Assembly (NCBI RefSeq): GCF_050410775.1 | Contig: NZ_CP191229.1 | Length of the DNA: 64,000 nt | Reading direction: 5' to 3' (one strand) | Source: Erwinia sp050410775 | GTDB taxonomy: Bacteria > Pseudomonadota > Gammaproteobacteria > Enterobacterales > Enterobacteriaceae | Shown: piece by piece, positions 36,749-45,641 of the stretch | How the letters are laid out: each line of letters opens with the position of its first letter | How positions within the stretch are numbered: the stretch's first letter is position 1 | Program-made: the position numbers and the translations under genes | Notes under the pieces: model-generated | Database searches by the model: none | What the model was told of the DNA's origin: nothing | Seen by the model: only the letters and a program-made list of their open reading frames with translations

Positions 36749-38200
36749 TTAGCAATACGACGTCAGCGCTGTGCGCATACCGCGATCGTCAATCGCCTGT
36801 AAATGTTCAGTGACTGCCTGAGCCAGCTGCGGCACCGTGTTGAGATCCATTCCCCAATGTTCTTCATCTGCCAGCACGGTTTTCACCAGCTCTGCCAGTG
36901 CAATATCACCGTTGCGTACCGCGTTCCACAGCTGAGAAAAACGGTTTAACCAGAGCGCATCATCCTGCAAAGGATAGGTTTGTCCGTCGCGCTCACCACG
37001 ATAAAACGCCAGCAGCGCCGCTAATGCGAAGGTCAGGCGAGGTGGCAATACGCCATTCTTTTGCTGGCTCGCCAGCAACTGAGGAAGGATGCGGGTGCGG
37101 TACTTGGTCATGCCGTTCAGCGCTATCGACAGGAGCTGATGCTGGATAAAGGGATTGCTGAACCGGCTCATTACCGCCTGAGCAAACGATGTCAGTTCCG
37201 CCTGCGGCAGATCCAGCACGGGCGAGATCTCTTCCGCAATCGCCAGCTCCACGAAGCGACGGATTTGCGCATCGTTCATGGCTTCGCCCACGGTCTCTAA
37301 CCCGGCAAGGAACGCCACCGGCACCAGCGCCGTATGGGCACCATTCAGGATGGCGACCTTGCGCGCTTTGTAGGGCTTGATGTCATCTACCAGCATAATA
37401 TTGAGCGGCAGCTTATCCAGCCTCAGTTCCTGCGCCAGGCTTTGCGGTCCCTGAATAACAAAGAGATAAAAATGCTCGGCGCTGTCGAGGAAGCTGTCAC
37501 GGTAGCCCAGCTCTTCTTCGAGGCTTTCCGCCTCACTGCGTGGGTATCCTGTGACGATGCGATCCACCAGCGTGGAACAAAACGTGTTGCTGGTGTTCAG
37601 CCAGTGAGTGAACGCGTCAGGCAATTCCCACTGACGTGCATAACGCAGCACCAGTTCCTGCAACGCTTCGCCGTTGTAGTCGATCAATTCGCACGGCAGC
37701 AATATCCAGCCTTTGTCCGCAGCGCCGTCAAAATGGCTGAAGCGTTCAAACAGCAGACGGGTTAATTTCGCCGGAAAGCTGGCAGGTGGCGCATCGTCAA
37801 AACGGTCGCTCTCCTGATAGCTGATGCCCGCCTCCGTCGTGTTGGAGAAAACAAAACGGATATTGGGATCGTGCGCCAGTGCCAGATACTCATCAAATTG
37901 CTGATAGATGTTAATTTCGCGGTTTACCGAGCGGATGACGCGAATGTCCCGCACCGCTTCGCCCTGCTCGTTCAGCCCGCTGATAATGGTGGTATACAGA
38001 CCATCCTGCTCGCTAAGCGAGGGCGGGAAATCGGTATCGATGGGCCGCACAACTACGATGCCGGCATCCAGGTCGGTGTGCTCATTGAGCAGATCGATTT
38101 GCCAGTCCACAAATGCCCGCAGGAAGTTGCCTTCGCCGAACTGAATAATTCTGTCGGGATGACGACGGCCAGGAAAGTCACGGCGATTTAACCTTTGCAT
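36749..38200 (-). CDS. uxaB: Tagaturonate reductase UxaB
   Basis: The 483-residue long-chain mannitol dehydrogenase-family enzyme reduces tagaturonate to altronate with NADH. Visible are RIIQFGEGNFLRAFVDWQID (nucleotide fold), FVFSNTTEAGISY, LPCELIDYNGEAL, and the KPYKARKVAILNGAHTALVPV catalytic block. In E. coli uxaB stands away from uxaCA; here it lies between them. Confidence 0.96.
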   Translation of the reverse strand: MQRLNRRDFPGRRHPDRIIQFGEGNFLRAFVDWQIDLLNEHTDLDAGIVVVRPIDTDFPPSLSEQDGLYTTIISGLNEQGEAVRDIRVIRSVNREINIYQQFDEYLALAHDPNIRFVFSNTTEAGISYQESDRFDDAPPASFPAKLTRLLFERFSHFDGAADKGWILLPCELIDYNGEALQELVLRYARQWELPDAFTHWLNTSNTFCSTLVDRIVTGYPRSEAESLEEELGYRDSFLDSAEHFYLFVIQGPQSLAQELRLDKLPLNIMLVDDIKPYKARKVAILNGAHTALVPVAFLAGLETVGEAMNDAQIRRFVELAIAEEISPVLDLPQAELTSFAQAVMSRFSNPFIQHQLLSIALNGMTKYRTRILPQLLASQQKNGVLPPRLTFALAALLAFYRGERDGQTYPLQDDALWLNRFSQLWNAVRNGDIALAELVKTVLADEEHWGMDLNTVPQLAQAVTEHLQAIDDRGMRTALTSYC

Positions 38201-38311
38201 GTATTTACCTTAATTTGATCGCACGTCGGTCTTTGAGGACATATTGCCGCTCCGCCGCCGTTTGGTTATCGGGAGTCGTGATGGCGCACAGCCAGGCGCG
38301 CCTTAAAGATC

Positions 38312-39724
38312 TCAGTTCAGTTCAATCTCGAAATACTGTCTGGCATTATCGAAGCAGATATTTTTCACCATACTGCCCAGCAACTGGATATCCGCAGGCG
38401 CTTCGCCATCCTCCACCCAGCGTCCGACCATCTGGCACAGGACGCGGCGGAAATATTCGTGACGCGTGTAGGAGAGGAAACTGCGGCTGTCGGTCAGCAT
38501 GCCGACAAAGCGGCTCAGTAAGCCGAGATTGGCAAGCTGGGTCATCTGGCGCTGCATGCCCTCTTTCTGATCGTTGAACCACCAGCCAGAGCCAAACTGC
38601 ATCTTGCCCGGCATCCCTTCGCCCTGGAAGTTACCGACCATAGTGCCGATAATTTCGTTATCGCTCGGGTTCAGGCAGTAGAGAATCGTTTTCGGCAGGC
38701 CGCCTTCCATACCCTGCGCGCCCAGCAGCTTCGCTAATGGTTCAGCGACCGGCTGGTCGTTAATGGAGTCGAACCCCACATCAGCGCCAAGCAGCCTGAA
38801 CATCCGGGTATTGTTATTACGCAGTGCGCCAATGTGGTACTGCTGCACCCATTCACGCCGGTAATATTCCGAAGCCAGATAAAGCAGGACGCCGGTTTTG
38901 AACTGGGCGATCTCTTCTTTGTCCGGCATGACGCCGCTGAGACGGCGGGAGAGAATCGCATCCAGGGTTGATTCGTCCGCTTCACCGTAAACCACCACGT
39001 CCAGCGCGTGATCGGCGACCTTGCAGCCGTGCGCCGCAAAGTGATCCATCCGTTTTTTCAGCGCTTCACAGAGATCGCTGAAGCGGATAATCGCAACGTC
39101 AGCCGCTGAGGCCAGCTTATGGAGATAATCAGTGAAAGTCTCAGCTTCCATATTGAAGGCTTTATCAGGGCGCCAGCTTGGCAGGACTTTGATATCGAAG
39201 CTGCCGTCTTCGGCTATCGTCTTGTGGTGTTCAAGCGAATCGATCGGATCGTCAGTGGTGCCCACCATTTTCACATTCATCTGCTTCATGATGCCGCGCG
39301 CGCTGAAACTTTCCTGCGCCAGAAGCGCGTTACCGCGCTGCCAGATCTCGTCAGCGGTATCTGGAGAGAGCAGCTTACCTGTAATGCCGAACGGACGACG
39401 CAGCTCAAGGTGCGTCCAGTGGTAAAGCGGGTTACCAATAGTGTGAGGAACCGTGGCCGCCCAGGCATCAAACTTCTCACGGTCGCTGGCGTCACCGGTA
39501 CATAAACGCTCCGCCACGCCATTAGTGCGCATTGCGCGCCACTTATAGTGATCGCCTTTCAACCAGATATCGTACATATTCCTGAACTGATAGTTCTGTG
39601 CAATCTGCTCTGGGGGCAGATGGCAGTGATAATCGAAAATGGGCTCGTCTTTGGCAAACTCGTGGTAAAGGCGACGAGCCATTTCAGTGTCCAGCAGAAA
39701 GTCATCTGTCATGAAGGCGGTCAT
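38312..39724 (-). CDS. uxaC: Glucuronate/galacturonate isomerase UxaC
   Basis: The 470-residue amidohydrolase-fold isomerase converts galacturonate to tagaturonate and glucuronate to fructuronate. Seen are FDYHCHLPPEQIA, VGTTDDPIDSLEHH, LPSWRPDKAFN, FGSGWWFNDQKEGM and LTDSRSFLSYTRHEYFRR. It starts the uxaC-uxaB-uxaA operon and faces the TRAP operon across a 423-base regulatory region. Confidence 0.97.
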   Translation of the reverse strand: MTAFMTDDFLLDTEMARRLYHEFAKDEPIFDYHCHLPPEQIAQNYQFRNMYDIWLKGDHYKWRAMRTNGVAERLCTGDASDREKFDAWAATVPHTIGNPLYHWTHLELRRPFGITGKLLSPDTADEIWQRGNALLAQESFSARGIMKQMNVKMVGTTDDPIDSLEHHKTIAEDGSFDIKVLPSWRPDKAFNMEAETFTDYLHKLASAADVAIIRFSDLCEALKKRMDHFAAHGCKVADHALDVVVYGEADESTLDAILSRRLSGVMPDKEEIAQFKTGVLLYLASEYYRREWVQQYHIGALRNNNTRMFRLLGADVGFDSINDQPVAEPLAKLLGAQGMEGGLPKTILYCLNPSDNEIIGTMVGNFQGEGMPGKMQFGSGWWFNDQKEGMQRQMTQLANLGLLSRFVGMLTDSRSFLSYTRHEYFRRVLCQMVGRWVEDGEAPADIQLLGSMVKNICFDNARQYFEIELN

Positions 39725-39765
39725 TCGGCTACTCCGTACAAGTGTTCTCGGTGAAAAGCAGAGTT

Positions 39766-39776
39766 ATTGGACCAAT
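39766..39776. promoter_or_regulatory. Candidate ExuR operator near uxaC
   Basis: ATTGGACCAAT is a perfect 11-bp odd palindrome 42 bases upstream of the uxaC start. It carries the TTGG/CCAA arms typical of ExuR/UxuR sites, though with one base between the arms where the usual site has more. Confidence 0.5.
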
Positions 39777-40147
39777 TATTCGCTTTGCCAGACATCTCGT
39801 CCAGTCATCTTGCGCTAAAAACCCTGCTCAGGTCACAAAATCTCCCCGATTACGTTAAAGAGTCTTCCGTACCGTTGTTTAGCGGCCAGAGAGCGTCCAG
39901 GGCAGCGCGCCGCGAATACATCACCACCATTTCGCCCCTTTCAGCCGCTATTAACCCCATAAAATGTGACCCGCGTTGCGTTTATGGCATCCACTTTTTA
40001 GGGGTATTCGCTTTTTGTGATGGCTCTCAACATTCATAGATGTTCTACCAATTACAGTTGGCACCTCGAAGATGTAGGACATTAAGACTGCATCCTCAGG
40101 GAAGAGGTCTGGCAGAAAACAACACACATACTTGAGGTTTCGCTCCA
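39777..40147. promoter_or_regulatory. uxaC / TRAP divergent control region
   Basis: Besides the palindrome beside uxaC this region contains CCAATTACAGTTGG (40048-40061), with inverted CCAA/TTGG arms about 90 bases before the TRAP start, and a CRP-like TGTGATGGCTCTCAAC at 40016-40031. Both are consistent with hexuronate induction by ExuR and catabolite control, but are judged only by eye. No gene is present. Confidence 0.45.
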
Positions 40148-41137
40148 ATGAAGATGAAAACGCTCACCGCCGCCATTTTAATGGCAGCCCCTTTGGCCCT
40201 GGCCGCCTTCTCTTCCCAAGCCATGGACAGAATTACACTGAAGCTGGCTCATAATCTTGACACCAAACACGTGGTTCATCAGGCGCTGGCCGAGATGGCT
40301 AAAGAGATCAGTACCGCCTCTGACGGCAAGATGAAGCTACGTATATACCCGGGTGGTCAGATGGGCGGTCCGCGCGAGACTCTGGAACTGCTGCAAAACG
40401 GCGCCCTGGATATGACCAAGGCGAGCGCCAGCGAAATGGAACCCTTTTCTCCGGCCTTCTCCATCTTCAGCCTGCCTTATCTGTTCAGGGATCAGGCCCA
40501 CTTCAACAAAGTGATCTATGGTCCGATCGGCCGCACCATGATGGCCGAGACGCGTGATAAGGGCTTCGTCTCTATCGCCGCCTATGTGGCCGGAACCCGC
40601 AGCTTCTATGCCAATAAACCTATTCGTACACCGGCCGACATGAAGGGCATGAAGATCCGTATCGTCTCCACTCCGACCACCATCAAGATGATCGAACTGC
40701 TCGGTGCCGCACCGGCTCCGATTCCGTTCGGTGAGGTCTATACCGCGCTCCAGCAAGGGGTGATCGACGGGGCCGAGAATAATGAACCCTCTTATGTGCA
40801 GACCCGCCATGTGGAAGTAGCCAAATTCTACGCCGAAGATGAGCACACCTCGGTACCGGACTTCCTGGTGATCTCTACCAAGGTGTGGGACAAGCTCACC
40901 GACGAGCAGAAACAGGTACTGGAGACGGCGGCCAAACACTCCGAAACCTATGAGCAAGAGCTGTGGGACAAGGAAGTGGCGGCATCCCGGAAGCAGGCAA
41001 CCGAGGCGGGCGCCACCTTTATTAAGGTCGACAAGGAGGCTTTCCGCACCGCGCTGGCCCCTCTGTATGACGATTTCCGCAAGGATCCGGTGCGGGGCGC
41101 GTGGCTCGGCAAAATCGAGAACGAAGCGGCCCAGTAA
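40148..41137 (+). CDS. TRAP transporter solute-binding protein (DctP family), probably hexuronate
   Basis: The 329-residue periplasmic protein has a signal peptide (AAILMAAPLALAAFSSQAM) and a DctP fold: LRIYPGGQMGGPRETLELLQ, LPYLFRDQAHF, GMKIRIVSTPTTIKMIELLG with R171 as the likely carboxylate-binding arginine, and PFGEVYTALQQGVIDGAENN. Such proteins bind organic acids and uronates. Placement between uxaC and exuR implies D-glucuronate or D-galacturonate as ligand (inference). It starts the three-gene TRAP operon. Confidence 0.9.
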   Translation: MKMKTLTAAILMAAPLALAAFSSQAMDRITLKLAHNLDTKHVVHQALAEMAKEISTASDGKMKLRIYPGGQMGGPRETLELLQNGALDMTKASASEMEPFSPAFSIFSLPYLFRDQAHFNKVIYGPIGRTMMAETRDKGFVSIAAYVAGTRSFYANKPIRTPADMKGMKIRIVSTPTTIKMIELLGAAPAPIPFGEVYTALQQGVIDGAENNEPSYVQTRHVEVAKFYAEDEHTSVPDFLVISTKVWDKLTDEQKQVLETAAKHSETYEQELWDKEVAASRKQATEAGATFIKVDKEAFRTALAPLYDDFRKDPVRGAWLGKIENEAAQ

Positions 41138-41182
41138 TCATGAGCGGAGGGCGGCCCGGGCCGCCCTTCCGGGAGAAGAGCA

Positions 41183-41704
41183 ATGCGTCTTGAAAAGTTC
41201 AAGCGACCCATAGACAGGCTACTCGCCTTATTCACCGTTACCGTGATGTTTCTGCTGGTAGTCTGCGTGGTGTGGCAGGTGTTCAGCCGTTATGTGCTGT
41301 CGCAACCCAGCACCATGACCGATGAGATAGCCCGCTTCAGCATGATCTGGGTCGGTCTGCTCGGCGCCGCCTATGCGACCGGCAAACGCCGCCACCTGAG
41401 TATCGATCTGTTTGTCTCTAACCTGCAGGGCACCCGCAAGCTCATCAACCAGCTTTTTGTGGATTTCTGCGTGCTGCTGTTTGCCGGCAGCGCCATGGTA
41501 TGGGGTGGACTGACCCTGGTAACCAAGGTCTACAGCACGGGCCAGGTGTCGCCTGCGATGCAAATGCCCATGGCCTATATCTATCTGGTGCTGCCTTTTA
41601 GCGGTCTCATCATCTGCTACTACTGCGTGATCTACATAGCGGAGACCCTGCTCGACAGCCTGGCTCCACTTCCGGATATTGCCCCCTCAGAGGAGAACAT
41701 CTGA
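41183..41704 (+). CDS. TRAP transporter small permease (DctQ family)
   Basis: The 173-residue protein has four predicted helices: TVTVMFLLVVCVVWQVFSRYV, MIWVGLLGAAYATG, VDFCVLLFAGSAMVWG and AYIYLVLPFSGLIICYY. DctQ joins the large permease to form the membrane part of a TRAP transporter. A GGGAGAAGAG ribosome site precedes it. The stop overlaps the start of the next gene by one base. Confidence 0.92.
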   Translation: MRLEKFKRPIDRLLALFTVTVMFLLVVCVVWQVFSRYVLSQPSTMTDEIARFSMIWVGLLGAAYATGKRRHLSIDLFVSNLQGTRKLINQLFVDFCVLLFAGSAMVWGGLTLVTKVYSTGQVSPAMQMPMAYIYLVLPFSGLIICYYCVIYIAETLLDSLAPLPDIAPSEENI

Positions 41705-43005
41705 TGGATTGGACCATTGCTCTGGTCATGTTCGGCTCTTTCTTCGTACTGGTGTTCGCTGGCGTGCCCATCTCTTTTTCCATTGGTCTGGCGACGCTGG
41801 CCTCCGGCCTGATGATGCTGCCTCTGGAAACCATATTAGCGGTAGTCGGCCAGAAGATGGCGACCGGCCTCGACAGCTTCTCTCTGCTGGCGATCCCCTT
41901 TTTCATCCTGGCGGGAACCCTGATGAACTGTGGCGGCATCGCCCAACGACTTATCAACTTCTCCCAGGTGCTGGTAGGACGTATGCCAGGCTCCCTCGGC
42001 CACGTCAACGTTATGGCAAACATGCTGTTTGGTTCCATTTCCGGTTCTGCGGTGGCGGCTGCGGCTGCGGTGGGCGGCACCATGGCACCCATGCAGAAGA
42101 AGGCGGGCTATGATCCGGCCTATTCTGCCGCCATCAACGTCACCTCCTGCATTTCAGGTTTGCTGATCCCACCCTCTAACGTGCTGATCATCTATGCCCT
42201 GACGGCAGGCGGTATTTCGGTGGCGACCCTGTTTATGGCGGGCTATGTGCCTGGGATCCTGATGGGGGTAAGCATTATGGCGGTCGGCACCATTATCGCC
42301 AGACGCCGCGGTTATCCCGTCGCCGAGCGGCCCTCGTTCGCCATGGTGGTGCGCGCCTTCCTGGATGCTATCCCCAGTCTGCTGCTGGTGGTGGTGGTGA
42401 TGGGCGGCATTCTCGGCGGCATCTTCACCGCCACCGAGGCCTCCGCCATTGCCGTGGTTTACACCTTCCTGCTCTCCGTGGTCATCTACCGCGAGGTTAA
42501 AATCAAGGATCTGCCAGCCATCATGCTCGATTCGGTGGTGACGACCGCCATCGTGTTGCTGCTGATAGGCATCTCGGTGGGCATGTCCTGGGCAATGACC
42601 AATGCCGACATTCCTTACGCCATTAGCGATGCCCTGATGACTGTCTCCGATAACCCCCTCGTTATCCTGCTTATCATCAATGTCATCCTGCTAATCGTCG
42701 GTGTCTTTATGGACATGACCCCGGCGGTGCTTATCTTTACCCCCATCTTCCTGCCAATTGTCACCGAGCTTGGAATGGATCCGGTGCATTTCGGTATCAT
42801 GATGGTGTTCAATCTCTGCATCGGCCTCTGTACGCCGCCGGTTGGCAGCGCCCTGTTTGTCGGCTGCTCCGTAGCTGGGGTAAAACTACAGGAGCTGATC
42901 AGACCGATGCTGCCCTTCTTCTTCGTGCTGCTGCTGGGCCTGCTGGCAGTGACCTATATCCCCTCTCTGAGTCTCTCTCTGCCGGGCCTGTTTGGCATGC
43001 ATTAA
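41704..43005 (+). CDS. TRAP transporter large permease (DctM family)
   Basis: The 433-residue protein has about twelve transmembrane helices and the DctM signatures FAGVPISFSIGLA, NMLFGSISGSAVAAAAAVGGTM, TSCISGLLIPPSNVLIIYAL, GGIFTATEASAIAVVY and NLCIGLCTPPVGSALFVG. It uses the sodium gradient to drive uptake of substrate presented by the DctP protein. In the E. coli system this position is taken by ExuT, a major facilitator permease. Confidence 0.94.
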   Translation: MDWTIALVMFGSFFVLVFAGVPISFSIGLATLASGLMMLPLETILAVVGQKMATGLDSFSLLAIPFFILAGTLMNCGGIAQRLINFSQVLVGRMPGSLGHVNVMANMLFGSISGSAVAAAAAVGGTMAPMQKKAGYDPAYSAAINVTSCISGLLIPPSNVLIIYALTAGGISVATLFMAGYVPGILMGVSIMAVGTIIARRRGYPVAERPSFAMVVRAFLDAIPSLLLVVVVMGGILGGIFTATEASAIAVVYTFLLSVVIYREVKIKDLPAIMLDSVVTTAIVLLLIGISVGMSWAMTNADIPYAISDALMTVSDNPLVILLIINVILLIVGVFMDMTPAVLIFTPIFLPIVTELGMDPVHFGIMMVFNLCIGLCTPPVGSALFVGCSVAGVKLQELIRPMLPFFFVLLLGLLAVTYIPSLSLSLPGLFGMH

Positions 43006-43054
43006 GGCGTCAGGTGAACGTATGAGCGGCTGGTTCATTCGCTCATTTTAAGTT

Positions 43055-43099
43055 AAATTGGTATAATAAGTTATCCATGCCGGGCACGATGCCCGGCAT
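43055..43099 (+). promoter_or_regulatory. exuR promoter with overlapping ExuR half-site and leader hairpin
   Basis: AAATTGGTATAAT (43055-43067) combines a half-site of the ExuR/UxuR type with a perfect TATAAT -10 box. The -35 is poor. A perfect hairpin, ATGCCGGGC-ACGAT-GCCCGGCAT at 43077-43099, lies at the expected transcript start and may also end transcription of the TRAP operon. Confidence 0.5.
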
Positions 43100-43121
43100 T
43101 CGCAACAAAAGAGGCCTGGGT

Positions 43122-43910
43122 GTGAGTGACATTAATGAAGATGTCTTCGAGTCGAAACGGCTCTATCAAAAAGTCGCCGCCGAGCTGAAACAACGAATTG
43201 CGAGTCAGCGCTATGAGGTGGGCAAACGACTGCCCGCAGAGCGGCTCATTGCTGAAGAAATGAACGTCAGCCGCACCGTAGTGCGCGAAGCCATTATCAT
43301 GCTCGAAGTTGAGGGCTATGTGGAAGTGCGCAAAGGATCGGGCATTCATGTGATGTCTAATCAGCAGCGTCATCTGGTGGTTGCCGACGATGGCAGCGAG
43401 TTTGGCACCGCCGGTCCGTTCGAGCTGCTACAGGCACGCCAGCTGATTGAAAGTAATATTGCGGAGTTTGCCGCAACCCAGGTGAATAAGCAGGACATTA
43501 TGCGCCTGATGGAAATTCAGGAACATGCCCGGCAGGAGGATCGTTTCCGCGACTCCGAGTGGGATTTGAAATTCCACGTGCAGGTGGCGCAGGCGACGCA
43601 GAACAGCGCGCTGGCGGTTATCGTTGAAAAAATGTGGAGTCAGCGCCTGCATAATCCCTACTGGATTAAGCTGCATGAGCATATTGACGAGCGATCGATC
43701 GAAAGCTGGTGTGAAGAACACGATCTGATCCTGAAAGCGCTGATCCGCCGCGATCCTTACGCCGCCAAGCTGGCGATGTGGCAGCACCTCGAAAATACCA
43801 AACTGATGCTGTTCCGCGCCACCAGCGATGACTTTGAATTTAACGTTGACCGCTATCTCTATACCGAGAACCCGGTGGTGCATCTTGAGCCGCCGTTAAA
43901 GGATAAATAG
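43122..43910 (+). CDS. exuR: Hexuronate regulator ExuR (GntR/FadR family)
   Basis: The 262-residue repressor has an N-terminal winged helix (KRLYQKVAAELKQRI, LPAERLIAEEMNVSRTVVREAIIML, VEVRKGSGIHV) and a FadR-type C-terminal ligand domain (FELLQARQLIESNIAEFAATQV). It matches ExuR, which represses uxaCA, uxaB and exuT until hexuronates appear. GTG at 43122 is chosen: AGAGG lies 7 bases before it, whereas the ATG at 43077 falls inside the hairpin and about ten bases after the -10 box. Confidence 0.93.
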   Translation: MSDINEDVFESKRLYQKVAAELKQRIASQRYEVGKRLPAERLIAEEMNVSRTVVREAIIMLEVEGYVEVRKGSGIHVMSNQQRHLVVADDGSEFGTAGPFELLQARQLIESNIAEFAATQVNKQDIMRLMEIQEHARQEDRFRDSEWDLKFHVQVAQATQNSALAVIVEKMWSQRLHNPYWIKLHEHIDERSIESWCEEHDLILKALIRRDPYAAKLAMWQHLENTKLMLFRATSDDFEFNVDRYLYTENPVVHLEPPLKDK

Positions 43911-43914
43911 CGCT

Positions 43915-44910
43915 TCAGGGCACCAGCCCCTGCCTGCGCCGCTCCAGCAGGCTCTGTTCAAAGGTCTGCATCCCCGCCTGCATACCGGTTTGCAGCAGCC
44001 CCGGTAGCTGGTGGGTTTTCCCCTCGCGGATCAGATTGGCTACCGCAGGCGTGTTGACCAGCACCTCAAACAGCGCCACCCTGCCCTCATTGATACCCGG
44101 CTCCAGCTTCTGGGCGATCACCGCCCGCAGGCTGCCCGCCAGCTGGCTGCGGATCGGGTTTTTCTCCGCGCCCGGAAAAACATCGACCAGCCGTTCCACC
44201 GCCTGCGCTGCGCCGCGCGTATGCAGGGTGGCCAGCACCAGATGCCCGGTTTCTGCCGCCGTCAGTGCCAGCTGGATCGTCTCGCCGTCGCGCAGCTCTC
44301 CCAGCAGAATCACATCAGGATCTTCACGCAGCGCGCCACGCAGCCCCTCGCTGAACGAGAGGCAATGCTGCCCGATTTCACGCTGCTGGATTAGCGAAAG
44401 CTGGCTGTGATGGAGAAATTCGATCGGATCCTCCAGCGTGATGATGTGCCGATCCTGCTGCTCGTTCAGGGCGTTAATCAGCGCGGCCAGGGTAGTGGAC
44501 TTTCCACTGCCGGTCGCGCCCGTGACCAGCACCAGGCCGTCTGCCAGCCGGAGCAGTTCACCGGCCACCGGCGGCAGTCTCAGAGCGGCCAGCGCCGGCG
44601 CGGCGTCAGCGATCGGCCGGAGCGCCAGCGACAGCCCCGCCCGCTGCTGAAAAAAGTTGGCGCGCAGGCGCGTCCCGGCGCCGGTCGTGACGGCAAAATC
44701 TATCTGGCCCAGGCTTTCCAGCTGCGCCTGCTGCGCGCCGTCGAGCCAGGCGGCGGCCAGCGCCTCCAGCTCACTGGCCTCAACCGGTGGCCAGTCGGGG
44801 ATCTTTTCCAGCCGGCCATGCCGGCGCCAGAACGGAGAATGACCACTGCAAAGGTGCAGATCCCCGGCATTATGCTTTACACTATGGGCCACTAACTCCT
44901 CAATACGCAT
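43915..44910 (-). CDS. yggR: PilT-like ATPase YggR
   Basis: The 331-residue protein of the secretion/twitching ATPase family has Walker A in LVTGATGSGKSTTLAALI (near residue 125), an Asp box IITLEDPIEFLH, Walker B in ILLGELRDGETIQLALTAAETGHL and the HTRGAAQAVERLVDVF block. It resembles PilT retraction ATPases. The ATG at 44910 has AGGGAG upstream. It is divergent from yggS with only 15 bases between starts. Its 3' end meets exuR, marking the right edge of the island. Confidence 0.93.
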   Translation of the reverse strand: MRIEELVAHSVKHNAGDLHLCSGHSPFWRRHGRLEKIPDWPPVEASELEALAAAWLDGAQQAQLESLGQIDFAVTTGAGTRLRANFFQQRAGLSLALRPIADAAPALAALRLPPVAGELLRLADGLVLVTGATGSGKSTTLAALINALNEQQDRHIITLEDPIEFLHHSQLSLIQQREIGQHCLSFSEGLRGALREDPDVILLGELRDGETIQLALTAAETGHLVLATLHTRGAAQAVERLVDVFPGAEKNPIRSQLAGSLRAVIAQKLEPGINEGRVALFEVLVNTPAVANLIREGKTHQLPGLLQTGMQAGMQTFEQSLLERRRQGLVP

Positions 44911-44925
44911 ATTTTCTCCCTGACT

Positions 44926-45633
44926 ATGACCTCGATTCAGCACAACTTACAGCATGTTCGTGAGCGAATCTCCGCTGCGGCGACACGCTGCGGCCGCGAT
45001 CCGCAGGAAATTACGCTGCTTGCAGTGAGCAAAACAAAACCTGTGGGCGCGGTCGAAGAAGCGTTCGCCGCCGGGCAATGCTGCTTTGGCGAAAACTACG
45101 TGCAGGAGGGCGTTGAAAAAGTGCAGGCGCTGGCGAATCCGGCCCTCAGCTGGCACTTTATTGGCCCGCTGCAATCCAATAAAAGCAGGCTTGTTGCGGA
45201 AAACTTCGCCTGGTGCCATACCGTCGATCGGCTGAAAATCGCGGCAAGGCTCAACGAGCAGCGGCCTGAGGCGCTACCGCCGCTAAATGTGCTGATCCAA
45301 ATAAACATCAGCGATGAGCAGAGTAAATCTGGCATCATGCTGGAGGCGCTGAACGAGCTGGCGCAGGGTATCGCCGCTCTGCCGCGCTTAACGCTGCGCG
45401 GGCTGATGGCGATCCCGGCGCCGGAGGCGGATTACGACCGCCAGCTGGCCGTATGCCAGAAGATGGCGGAAGCGTTCCGCGCGCTGAAAAAAGATTACCC
45501 ATCCGTCGATACGCTTTCTCTGGGAATGAGCGACGATATGGATGCCGCTATTGCGGCAGGCAGTACGTTGGTGCGCATTGGCACCGCAATTTTTGGCGCT
45601 CGCGACTATGGCGCCGCCCACAACACTAATTAA
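44926..45633 (+). CDS. yggS: PLP homeostasis protein YggS
   Basis: The 235-residue TIM-barrel protein binds PLP through Lys in LLAVSKTKPV (near residue 36) and has GENYVQEGVEKV, WHFIGPLQSNK and SLGMSDDMDAAIAAGSTLVRIGTAIFG. It maintains vitamin B6 balance. It heads a co-directional run with yggT, rdgB and hemW. Confidence 0.96.
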   Translation: MTSIQHNLQHVRERISAAATRCGRDPQEITLLAVSKTKPVGAVEEAFAAGQCCFGENYVQEGVEKVQALANPALSWHFIGPLQSNKSRLVAENFAWCHTVDRLKIAARLNEQRPEALPPLNVLIQINISDEQSKSGIMLEALNELAQGIAALPRLTLRGLMAIPAPEADYDRQLAVCQKMAEAFRALKKDYPSVDTLSLGMSDDMDAAIAAGSTLVRIGTAIFGARDYGAAHNTN

Positions 45634-45641
45634 GGAAAACC

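Noticed and set aside
40148..43005. TRAP genes as a sialic acid or C4-dicarboxylate transporter
   Set aside because: No sialic acid or dicarboxylate genes are nearby, and the operon is enclosed by uxaC and exuR; hexuronate is the simplest reading.
43077..43121. ATG start for exuR at 43077
   Set aside because: It lies within a perfect hairpin and too close to the -10 box, with no ribosome site; GTG at 43122 fits family length better.
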